From assembly GCA_016735355.1 (NCBI GenBank), contig JAERRQ010000325.1:1-5902 (forward strand): 5,902 bases of DNA, in the 5' to 3' direction. The notes under the pieces were generated by a model. That model saw nothing but the letters and a program-made list of their open reading frames with translations. It ran no database searches and was not told the DNA's origin. Every line of letters begins with the position of its first letter. The first letter of the stretch is position 1. The DNA is from Desulfobacterales bacterium (GTDB lineage Bacteria; Desulfobacterota; Desulfobacteria; Desulfobacterales; BuS5). Below, one piece after another: positions 1 through 5,437 of this stretch. The position numbers were made by a program, and so were the translations under genes.

Positions 1-1
1 T

Positions 2-733
2 AAAAATTTTTTAAATGAATTTTCGGCGCTGGCAAGAGAACCTGAATTCCTGTTGCGTGAAGAATTGAAAGAACTAAAAAAATATTTTGGTATTCTGACA
101 GCTCTTTCAACAGGTGCGGTGACTAATCGGGAAATGGCAGAGATAACAGGTGTTGAGGAAAAAATATTATTCTATTATCTGAACACTCTCAAGGAACTTG
201 GATATATTGCCAAGCATTATCCATTAACTGGCGCTAAACCAAATCCCAAACAGGTGCGGTACAAATTAAAGGACCCACTTCTTCGTTTTTGGTTTCGTTT
301 TATTTATCCAAATGGCTCGGCAATTTATCAGATGGAAGAAAAAAATGCATTTATGAAGCTAATCAAACCTCATCTTGATTCATACTTTGGCCACGGCTTT
401 GAAACCCTGTGTCGGGACGCCCTTGGCCATTTATACCAACAGGAGCTGTTGACCTGCTTTTATGAAATTGGCGAGTATTGGGATAAAAAAGTGCAAATTG
501 ATATTGTCGGATACCGACGGGATGGGGTCATTGATATTTGTGAGTGCAAGTGGGGTAAAATATCATCAATGCCCCAACTACTTAAGGAGCTGGGAAGCAA
601 AAAAACCGGTTTTCCAAATAAGGACAATAAAACCATTAACTGTCGCCTGTTCCTCCGTTCCGAGCGAAATCTGCCGGCTATTGATAGCAATATTAAGGTT
701 CATTCTCTTGCGGATCTTTACAGGCTGCTATAA
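2..733 (+). CDS. AAA-type ATPase with DUF234 C-terminal domain (5' partial)
   Basis: The reading frame is open to the left edge, so the gene starts upstream; a TTG at 53 is only an internal codon. The 243 visible residues are the C-terminal part of an archaeal-type ATP-binding protein; the P-loop half is missing. Residues about 32-75 resemble a winged helix (TNREMAEITGVEE, then LNTLKELGYI). A bridge with DPLLRFWFRF (about 91-100) follows. Residues about 125-243 match the DUF234 pattern: an FETLCRDAL helix with E134, then QIDIVG with D167, and ECKWGK with E181 and K183. E, D and ExK together fit a PD-(D/E)XK nuclease-like fold, which is known for DUF234-type proteins. Catalysis is not shown. 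These ATPases are often multicopy and their biological role is poorly defined. The next genes look like a secretion operon, and 371 nt with palindromes separate the two, so a functional link is unlikely. Family call is fairly secure; function is open. Confidence 0.85.
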   Translation, partial: KNFLNEFSALAREPEFLLREELKELKKYFGILTALSTGAVTNREMAEITGVEEKILFYYLNTLKELGYIAKHYPLTGAKPNPKQVRYKLKDPLLRFWFRFIYPNGSAIYQMEEKNAFMKLIKPHLDSYFGHGFETLCRDALGHLYQQELLTCFYEIGEYWDKKVQIDIVGYRRDGVIDICECKWGKISSMPQLLKELGSKKTGFPNKDNKTINCRLFLRSERNLPAIDSNIKVHSLADLYRLL

Positions 734-749
734 AAAAGTCTGCCGTCCC

Positions 750-900
750 TTATGATCCGCGCGGTTTTTGGTTTAAGACCAATGAGTTTTTTTCATCTTG
801 AAACCCCGCTTTTTTTAACCAGTTCCTTAAAAGCTCTTTTGAGCTCCACGAAATTCGCTTAGCCGGATTCCAGTTTGATGACTTCAGCTATTTTTGCCAT
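750..900 (-). pseudogene. Possible relic of a ~49-residue minus-strand gene
   Basis: On the minus strand ATG (900-898) is preceded by AGAGGT (912-907) with a 6-nt spacer, a good Shine-Dalgarno site. The frame reads MAKIAEVIKLESG, then TAA (861-859). After the stop the same frame continues with protein-like ANFVELKRAFKELVKK up to a run of seven A (minus strand; plus-strand T run 810-816). There the frame is lost (TGA at 795-793). Dropping one A restores a frame reading AGFQDEKNSLVLNQKPRGS that ends at TAA (752-750). One in-frame stop plus one homopolymer frameshift inside otherwise charged, helical-looking sequence suggests a decayed small gene. I do not recognise the family. It could instead be a real 13-residue peptide, or chance. 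Confidence 0.3.
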
Positions 901-955
901 TGACTGACCTCTGTTTTTTTGTAGATGAATAGATTGGGATAAGGGAATTGGTAGG

Positions 956-1080
956 AAATAATCTACGCATATTGTGTAGATTATTTGTTCGTCTTCAAGG
1001 CGTGGTAACAGTTGCATAGTGAACTTATTACCGCAACGTAGAAGACGGACAAAAGGGCAAGCAGGATGCGTAGATTATTT
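956..1080. repeat. 125-bp element bounded by 15-bp perfect inverted repeats
   Basis: AAATAATCTACGCAT (956-970) is the exact reverse complement of 1066-1080. A third copy, in the same orientation as the right arm and matching 13 of 15 bases, lies at 972-986. It also makes an 11-bp perfect palindrome arm pair with the left copy (956-966 with 976-986, 9-nt spacer). Between the outer arms sits a long hairpin (984-1053). The architecture is that of a MITE-like or REP-like mobile repeat, or a partly eroded tandem of hairpin units (arm, stem, loop, stem, arm). No transposase is encoded, and no clear target-site duplication flanks 956 and 1080. A role as operator or leader of the downstream operon is an alternative. 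Confidence 0.75.
984..1053. repeat. Long imperfect hairpin inside the palindromic element
   Basis: TTTGTTCGTCTTC (984-996) pairs with GAAGACGGACAAA (1041-1053): 13 pairs with one T-G position, which would be a G-U wobble if transcribed rightward. Inside this stem, GGTAA (1004-1008) pairs with TTACC (1028-1032), and AGTT (1010-1013) with AACT (1022-1025), leaving an 8-nt apical loop. Small internal loops separate the helices. Nested stems of this sort fit a structured RNA or a folded single-stranded DNA substrate. No U-rich tract follows, so a terminator is unlikely. Stability was judged by eye only. Confidence 0.65.
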
Positions 1081-1104
1081 TCTGTAAGTTCCCTAGGTAT
1101 TTCA

Positions 1105-1632
1105 ATGGATAGCAAAAAAAAAATTTTAATAATATTAAGCGTTATTTTTGCCGTTACCCTTTCATATAGGCTTATGAATCCCTATCGGCAGAAAACTGTT
1201 TCCCAGTTAACATTTACAAACTCTAAGGTATATACAAAAACAAACAAAACCGGCTCAGTACGCGGCTCCAGGAGGACTGCCAATATACAGGACGTGATGC
1301 TGGATTTTTTTTTAAATCCTCCTGAACATTTCGACAAGGTATATAAAAATATTTTTTTCAAGGAGGAGGTTGTAAAAAAAGAGGTCATTTCACAGAAAGA
1401 TAACCCGATTAAAAGAGTAGAGAATGAGATAAATCAATTTACCATTTTCGGTTCGTATGAAACTCCGGATGATAAGGCTATCTTTTTTGAACGTGGAAAA
1501 CAGGTGCTGGTGATTAGAAAAGGAGATAAAATAGATGGTAAGTTTCTTGTGGAAAAAATTTCGCAACAGGATGTAAGTTTGAAATCTGAAGAAATAGATG
1601 ATCGGATGCACATAGATCTGGGAGATTTTTAA
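1105..1632 (+). CDS. GspC/PilP-like inner-membrane linker protein
   Basis: This 175-residue protein has a single N-terminal membrane helix (about residues 7-21, after MDSKKK) and a flexible polar stretch. A small C-terminal domain (about 112-175) begins FTIFGSYE and contains GKQVLVIRKGDKI, then FLVEKI and VSL. That pattern resembles the homology region of GspC and the PilP domain, which link the inner-membrane platform to the secretin's periplasmic domains. Its place directly ahead of a secretin gene (35-nt gap) fits. The start is uncertain. ATG 1105 has only a weak TAGG (1094-1097), but gives the usual short charged head before the helix. ATG 1066 in the same frame has a better site (AAGGG, 1053-1057, 8-nt spacer) and would add 13 residues, but its first five codons lie inside the right arm of the inverted repeat. 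A ten-A tract follows the 1105 start. Role is inferred from fold pattern and context. Confidence 0.7.
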   Translation: MDSKKKILIILSVIFAVTLSYRLMNPYRQKTVSQLTFTNSKVYTKTNKTGSVRGSRRTANIQDVMLDFFLNPPEHFDKVYKNIFFKEEVVKKEVISQKDNPIKRVENEINQFTIFGSYETPDDKAIFFERGKQVLVIRKGDKIDGKFLVEKISQQDVSLKSEEIDDRMHIDLGDF

Positions 1633-1657
1633 TTTTAAAACCAAGCCTGGTCAGTAT

Positions 1658-1661
1658 AAGG
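1658..1661 (+). promoter_or_regulatory. Ribosome binding site favouring a GTG start
   Basis: AAGG lies 6 nt before GTG 1668 but 15 nt before the in-frame ATG 1677. Normal spacing therefore favours the GTG start of the secretin gene. The choice changes only three residues ahead of the signal peptide. Confidence 0.5.
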
Positions 1662-1667
1662 CATTTT

Positions 1668-3590
1668 GTGATTAATATGATTATAAAGAAATTCAAGTAT
1701 AAAAAACCGATATTGATATTTTTAGCAACTATGTTTTTATTTATAACCGGTTGTTTAGGCAGCAATCAATATATAAAACAGGGGCGGGACACTGCGGCTG
1801 CAGGAGACTGGGACAAAAGCGTGGAGATATTTCAGGAGGCCTGCAAGGCAAACCCGGATGATATTGAGGCCAGGATGATGCTGATTAAATCCAGGTGGAA
1901 GGCATCTATGATACATATAATACAAGGAAAAGCATTGCTGGAAAAAAAAATTGTTGATGATGCTATCCTTGAATTCAAAAAAAGCGTTGACTTAAATCCT
2001 GATAACCGGAAAGCTCATTTTCTCATTAAAAAGGCTAATAATATAAAAAAATCTGATCAATTTTTTATAGAGGGACAAAACCTGATTCAAAACAGGAAGT
2101 ACCTGCAGGCAAGAAAAGCCTTTCGAAAAGCCGTTCGACTCAATCCTGAAAATAAAGAGGCTGTAACAGCCCTGGGCTATTATAGAAAACTGGTTGAAGA
2201 TGCGCCAAAATTCAGATTAAAATATAAATCCGATGCCCCTGTTTCTCTTAAGTTTAAACAAACACCGATAATCAATGTATTTGAAGTTTTAACAAAAATA
2301 GCCGGAATAAACTTTATTTTTGATAAGGATATGAAGGAAAGCAAGGTTACTCTTTTTATGAATGATGTCTCCTTTGACCGCTTCCTGGAAGTACTGCTGA
2401 AAACAAACGATCTTGCTGCAAAAGCAGCTGATGAAAAAACTTTGATTATATATCCGGACACACCTTCCAAGGCCAAAGAATATCAAGATCTTCAAATTCG
2501 AACCTTTTACCTCGCAAACTTAAAAGCCCAAAAGGCTATCGGACTTCTCTCCAAAATCCTGAAAGCCAGAGATATCACGGCAAATGAAAAGTTGAATTCT
2601 TTAGTGGTACGAGGTCCAAAGGAAGTAATAGAAATTGCATCGAAAATCATCGAAGCCAATGACAGGCTTCCGGCAGAGGTGGTCATGAATGTTGAAATTC
2701 TTGAGGTCAACAAAACCAAGGAGCAACAATTAGGCCTTGAATATTCGGAATCATTCACCATAGGCATCGGAGAAAAAACCGATGGAATTAGTAGCGATAC
2801 AGGTCTGGTCGGATGGATATCAATGGCTGACCTTGATACGCTATCCAATAAAGAGCTGATCATGTCAACGCCCCAGGCAACATTGAATCTTTTGAAACAG
2901 GATACTGATACTAAAATACTTGCAAATCCCCAGCTACGCGTAAAAAATGCAGAAAAAGCATCAATTCTCATAGGTGAAAGGGTTCCCCTGCGAGTCAACC
3001 GGCGGGTAGATTCGTCAACAGGCGATGTGACTTCCGACTATCAGTATCATGATGTAGGCGTTAAAATGGAAGTCGAACCAACGATAAACATGAACGGTGA
3101 AATTTCCATGAGCATCCTGCTTGATGTCAGCGCTCTGGGACCTAATGTCGGGACTGTAGATGATCCCCAGTATTCAATCAACACCAGGACAGCCCAGAGT
3201 GTTTTGACTGTTGAAGACGGAGATACTGTCATATTTGGCGGCCTGATTAAAGACATAGAACGTGAAACCATACGAAAAGTTCCGTTTATAGGTGATATTC
3301 CTGTAATAGGGCGTCTCTTTTCCAACCTGAATTCTGATAACATAGCAACAGATATCATTATGGTGATTAAACCGGTAATTATAAGAAACCAGACAGTTCC
3401 GGAAGATGATATTGTAGAGATGTGGTCCGGAAAAGAAAAAAGTTTTTCATTAAGAGAACCATATGAAAGCCATGCTGCTCAAAATGATAATTATCTGGAT
3501 AGACCGGAAGAACAGAACCTTGAGAAATTGCTGAGTGATATTAACAAAGTGGTTAATCATGATAAGGCAGAAGTTATAATCGGAAATTGA
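1668..3590 (+). CDS. TPR-containing lipoprotein secretin (GspD/PilQ family)
   Basis: This is the outer-membrane secretin of a type II secretion or type IV pilus-like system. The 640-residue product starts with a lysine-rich head, a hydrophobic segment (about 14-28) and an ITG/C lipobox with Cys29. Three TPR-like units follow (about 34-170), with helix-ending NPD, NPD and NPE at 62, 110 and 159. Next come a secretin N0/STN-type domain (about 190-265, with KFKQTPIINVFEVL and INFIFDKD) and one N1-type domain (about 277-345, with NSLVVRGP). The secretin core (about 345-575) ends with the hallmark VPFIGDIPVIGRLF at 538-551 and ATDIIMVIKPVII. A polar tail of about 65 residues closes the protein. 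Canonical GspD has N0 to N3; here only N0 and N1 are evident and TPRs precede them. As a lipoprotein it may reach the outer membrane without a separate pilotin. Second gene of the presumed operon. Family call is very secure; substrate unknown. Confidence 0.95.
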   Translation: MINMIIKKFKYKKPILIFLATMFLFITGCLGSNQYIKQGRDTAAAGDWDKSVEIFQEACKANPDDIEARMMLIKSRWKASMIHIIQGKALLEKKIVDDAILEFKKSVDLNPDNRKAHFLIKKANNIKKSDQFFIEGQNLIQNRKYLQARKAFRKAVRLNPENKEAVTALGYYRKLVEDAPKFRLKYKSDAPVSLKFKQTPIINVFEVLTKIAGINFIFDKDMKESKVTLFMNDVSFDRFLEVLLKTNDLAAKAADEKTLIIYPDTPSKAKEYQDLQIRTFYLANLKAQKAIGLLSKILKARDITANEKLNSLVVRGPKEVIEIASKIIEANDRLPAEVVMNVEILEVNKTKEQQLGLEYSESFTIGIGEKTDGISSDTGLVGWISMADLDTLSNKELIMSTPQATLNLLKQDTDTKILANPQLRVKNAEKASILIGERVPLRVNRRVDSSTGDVTSDYQYHDVGVKMEVEPTINMNGEISMSILLDVSALGPNVGTVDDPQYSINTRTAQSVLTVEDGDTVIFGGLIKDIERETIRKVPFIGDIPVIGRLFSNLNSDNIATDIIMVIKPVIIRNQTVPEDDIVEMWSGKEKSFSLREPYESHAAQNDNYLDRPEEQNLEKLLSDINKVVNHDKAEVIIGN

Positions 3591-3632
3591 GGGAAGAAAT
3601 AGGGTAATTACCTGACAATCTATATATAGAAA

Positions 3633-4121
3633 ATGGATGCTGACAGAATAAAAGCTGAAACAGGTATATACAGTATATGCGGGATCACCCTTATAGAGCT
3701 TATTGTTACGATGGCAATTCTTTCTATTTTGGCAGCCGGGATCATCCCGCTTACCCGGGCAACATATAAAAGAACAAAAGAGCTGGAATTGAAGCAGAAT
3801 CTAAGGATAATCAGAACCGCCCTTGATGAATATAAAAGCTTTGTTGATGAAGGCGAAATCCCCAAAGAGGCTCTTTCAAGCGGTTATCCCAAAACCCTTG
3901 AGGAGCTGGTAGATGGGGTTGAACTGCAAGGACAGGTAAAGTTTAAAAAAAAATTTTTAAGAAAAATTCCAAAAGATCCATTCTCAGAAGACGGAAACTG
4001 GGGTCTGAGATCATATTCCGATGAACCGGATAGTGAAACATGGGGCGGACAGGACGTTTATGATATATATTCATTAAGTGATAAACAGGCCATTGACGAA
4101 ACATGGTACAGGGATTGGTAA
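3633..4121 (+). CDS. GspG-like pseudopilin (first copy)
   Basis: A 162-residue type IV prepilin-like protein, processed and N-methylated by a prepilin peptidase and then assembled into the periplasmic pseudopilus. The predicted cut follows Gly17, giving mature ITLIELIVTMAILSILA with Glu22 at +5. The position +1 residue is Ile rather than Phe or Met, the residue before Gly is Cys16, and the leader of 17 residues is long. After the helix come a GspG-like core with YPKTLEEL, IPKDPF (DPF at 115-117) and a C-terminal YDIYSLSDK (143-151) ending in YRDW. The same ending occurs in the next gene, so the two are tandem paralogs. A stop at 3627-3629 forces the start to lie downstream, so ATG 3633 is the first possible start, though no good Shine-Dalgarno precedes it. 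The gap after the secretin is 42 nt and contains the palindrome GGTAATTACC (3603-3612). Whether it is the major or a minor subunit is not known. Confidence 0.88.
   Translation: MDADRIKAETGIYSICGITLIELIVTMAILSILAAGIIPLTRATYKRTKELELKQNLRIIRTALDEYKSFVDEGEIPKEALSSGYPKTLEELVDGVELQGQVKFKKKFLRKIPKDPFSEDGNWGLRSYSDEPDSETWGGQDVYDIYSLSDKQAIDETWYRDW
4110..4113 (+). promoter_or_regulatory. Ribosome binding site for the second pseudopilin
   Basis: AGGG, inside the last codons of the preceding gene, lies 10 nt before ATG 4124. The alternative ATGs at 4103 (upstream of the site) and 4136 (too far) lack such a site, so 4124 is preferred. Confidence 0.55.
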
Positions 4122-4123
4122 AA

Positions 4124-4513
4124 ATGCCAACCATAATGAACCGGAAAGGGTATACCCTGATAGAACTCGTGATCGTAATGGCGATAATTGCTATTCTTGC
4201 GACTATTGCGCAGCCTAATTATGAAAGATCAAGAATAAAGGCAAAAGAAACTTCTCTTCAGCGTTCACTCTTTATCTTTCGCGATGTAATCGACCAGTTT
4301 TACGCAGATCACGGTTTATATCCCGAAAATCTTGATGAGCTTTGCGACAAAAAATACATAAGAGTCGTGCCAAAAGACCCTTTTACCGGTTCAGTCGATA
4401 CCTGGATTGTCATACCTCCTGAAGACGCAGAAGAAGAGGGCGGGGGAGTTTATGACGTACACAGCGGCAGTGATAAAGTGAGCTTGACTGGTGTGCCGTA
4501 TAATGAATGGTAA
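4124..4513 (+). CDS. GspG-like pseudopilin (second copy)
   Basis: A 129-residue pseudopilin. The start at 4124 lies two bases after the previous stop and is supported by AGGG. Starts at 4103 or 4136 are possible and do not alter the mature protein. Cleavage after Gly9 (MNRKG/YTLIEL) leaves Tyr at +1 and Glu14 at +5, followed by the classic hydrophobic helix VIVMAIIAILATIAQP. The soluble part shows the GspG pattern: YPENLDEL, VPKDPFTG (DPFTG at 85-89), an acidic, glycine-rich loop, and YDVHSGSDK (110-118) ending in YNEW. It is closer to canonical GspG than the preceding gene, so it is the better candidate for the major pseudopilin. It overlaps the following gene by 11 nt, which suggests translational coupling. 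A calcium site as in classical GspG is plausible given the acidic loop, but cannot be assigned from the sequence. Confidence 0.92.
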   Translation: MPTIMNRKGYTLIELVIVMAIIAILATIAQPNYERSRIKAKETSLQRSLFIFRDVIDQFYADHGLYPENLDELCDKKYIRVVPKDPFTGSVDTWIVIPPEDAEEEGGGVYDVHSGSDKVSLTGVPYNEW

Positions 4514-4994
4514 AAGTTTAAATGTTAAAAGTGCCGGTTTTACATATATTAGTGTATTAATTCTGGTAGTTATTGCAGGAATAGCACTAACCGGCGCAAG
4601 CAGGTACTGGAGCATCGCTGTAAAGAGAGACAAAGAGGCCGAACTTCTTTTTCGGGGTGACCAAATAGAAAAAGCTATTGAATCATACTATAACAGCCCT
4701 CAGGACGGGCAACAAAAATATCCCCGCACCTTAACAGATCTTTTGCAGGATAGCCGGTACCATATAATAAAAAAACATTTGAGAAAGATATACCAAGACC
4801 CCATGACAAAAGATGGAGAATGGGAAAAAATTTTAGATCCAGGTGGTGGTATTAAGGGAGTGTACAGCAAGAGTACAGGAAAACCTCTAAAAGCAGGCGG
4901 TTTTACAAAAGAATATAAAGATTTTGAGGATTCCGAAAAATATAGCGACTGGAAGTTTACATATCTGCTCAAAACGGTGAAAGGAAAAAAATGA
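4503..4994 (+). CDS. Pseudopilin-like protein lacking Glu+5 (T2SS-associated)
   Basis: A 163-residue protein with a prepilin-type N terminus: leader ending SAG, a predicted cut after Gly12, then mature FTYISVLILVVIAGIALTG. Position +5 is Ser17 instead of the near-universal Glu. In canonical systems GspK, the tip subunit, also lacks Glu+5, but this protein is far shorter than GspK and has a different body. The body carries KRDKEAELLFRGDQI (41-55), YPRTLTDLL (73-81), HLRKIYQDPMT (92-102), EW (106-107) and IKGVYSKS. From memory, this combination marks a recurrent family of type II secretion-associated pseudopilins found in several proteobacteria. A tip or initiating role is inferred, not shown. 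The start at ATG 4503 overlaps the previous stop and has only a weak ribosome site; GTG 4491 would add four residues. The stop overlaps the next start as ATGA. Confidence 0.85.
   Translation: MNGKSLNVKSAGFTYISVLILVVIAGIALTGASRYWSIAVKRDKEAELLFRGDQIEKAIESYYNSPQDGQQKYPRTLTDLLQDSRYHIIKKHLRKIYQDPMTKDGEWEKILDPGGGIKGVYSKSTGKPLKAGGFTKEYKDFEDSEKYSDWKFTYLLKTVKGKK
4981..4984 (+). promoter_or_regulatory. Ribosome binding site for the last operon gene
   Basis: AAGG lies 6 nt before ATG 4991 inside the end of the preceding gene. Together with the ATGA stop/start overlap (4991-4994), this indicates coupled translation and supports a real gene here. Confidence 0.55.
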
Positions 4995-5407
4995 ATAAAA
5001 TAAAAAGGCTGTCTATTGCTGTATTGTTTTTATCTTTTATCTGGGGCAGCCATGCCTTTTGCGAGTCGATTGATGAGCTTGTAGACGAATTCGGGGTTGA
5101 ATTTGAATCATTAAAACCGCTGCCCAACAGTTCCCTTAATGCAGATTTTAAACAGGCTCAAATAGCTCTTGGAGCGGTTTATACGATCAAGGCGCTCAGG
5201 TTGCTGCACATCCAGAACCAGGAACTGATTAACAAAAAAGACGAGATAAAAGATAAATACGATGAAATCATTGAACAAAACAGGGAACTTATCCGGCTGC
5301 TTTCAGTTCTTGTAAAAAAAGAGACCAAAAACAATCGACTGCTCTCAATTATGGTAAGAGAAAAACTCGATGAATCCGATACCGAATATAGATTTTTAGA
5401 TAATTAG
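4991..5407 (+). CDS. Small exported coiled-coil protein of unknown function
   Basis: I do not recognise this 138-residue protein. It begins with a convincing Sec signal peptide: MNKIKRL, a hydrophobic core (about 8-18) and a likely signal peptidase I site after SHA (residue 22). The mature part has an acidic start (SIDELVDEFGVEFESL), a short hydrophobic helix (about 54-70), then a charged heptad-like stretch with Leu/Ile spacing (about 68-125: QNQELINKKDEIKDKYDEI and IEQNRELIRLLSVLV). That stretch should form a long helix or coiled coil. No enzyme motif is visible. It is probably periplasmic. The ATGA overlap with the pseudopilin gene and last place in the operon suggest an accessory part of the same secretion machine, for example a secretin- or pseudopilus-associated factor. 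That role is inference from context only. A Cys at 24 sits next to the predicted cut, but the surrounding residues do not form a lipobox. Confidence 0.8.
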   Translation: MNKIKRLSIAVLFLSFIWGSHAFCESIDELVDEFGVEFESLKPLPNSSLNADFKQAQIALGAVYTIKALRLLHIQNQELINKKDEIKDKYDEIIEQNRELIRLLSVLVKKETKNNRLLSIMVREKLDESDTEYRFLDN

Positions 5408-5437
5408 GAACGTGGGCTATAGCCCTACAGTAGGTTC
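5408..5437. terminator. Hairpin region between convergent genes
   Basis: GGGCTATAGCCC (5414-5425) is a perfect 12-bp palindrome (4-bp stem, 4-nt loop), extendable by GT/AC with one bulged T. CCTACAGTAGG (5424-5434) is an adjacent small palindrome, and GAAC (5408-5411) with GTTC (5434-5437) brackets the whole. It lies where the operon and the minus-strand regulator converge and overlaps the regulator's last codons. Neither strand has a T tract right after it, so a classical intrinsic terminator is doubtful. Confidence 0.35.

Larger units (their letters stand above)
734..1104. other. Intergenic region with relic ORF and palindromic element
   Basis: No intact gene is visible in this 371-nt stretch. 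It contains a degenerate minus-strand ORF (750-900) and a nested palindrome (956-1080), both listed separately. After the ATPase stop, CCGCGCGG (757-764) is followed by five T, but its stem would be only 3 bp with a 2-nt loop, so it is a poor terminator. AGCTC/GAGCT (832-836 and 841-845) is another small hairpin. TTGACT (900-905) resembles a -35 box, but the sequence 16-17 nt downstream (TAGATG, 922-927) is a weak -10. The promoter of the downstream secretion operon should lie here, yet no convincing sigma-70 or sigma-54 promoter can be read by eye. Confidence 0.6.

Noticed and set aside
462..755. 97-codon plus-strand frame overlapping the end of the ATPase gene
   Set aside because: It is in another frame under the conserved DUF234 region and its product has no protein-like features of its own.
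757..769. CCGCGCGG plus T5 as terminator of the ATPase gene
   Set aside because: The palindrome has no room for a normal loop; at most a 3-bp stem forms.
900..928. TTGACT with TAGATG as a sigma-70 promoter
   Set aside because: The -10 matches TATAAT at only three of six positions, and the -35 overlaps the start of the minus-strand relic ORF.
1003..1017. TGGTAACAGTTGCAT looks like a sigma-54 promoter (GG...GC)
   Set aside because: There are 8 nt between GG and GC; sigma-54 sites need 10. The sequence is also part of the hairpin.
956..1080. CRISPR array or integron attC site
   Set aside because: Only three arm copies exist, in mixed orientation with unequal spacing, and no cas gene, integrase or recognisable attC core is present.
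2507..2998. 163-codon minus-strand open frame inside the secretin gene
   Set aside because: It lies wholly within a gene with clear secretin motifs and its translation shows no recognisable domain; it is a shadow frame.
3603..3612. GGTAATTACC palindrome as an operator
   Set aside because: It is an isolated 10-bp A/T-centred palindrome inside an operon gap, with no second copy or promoter nearby.
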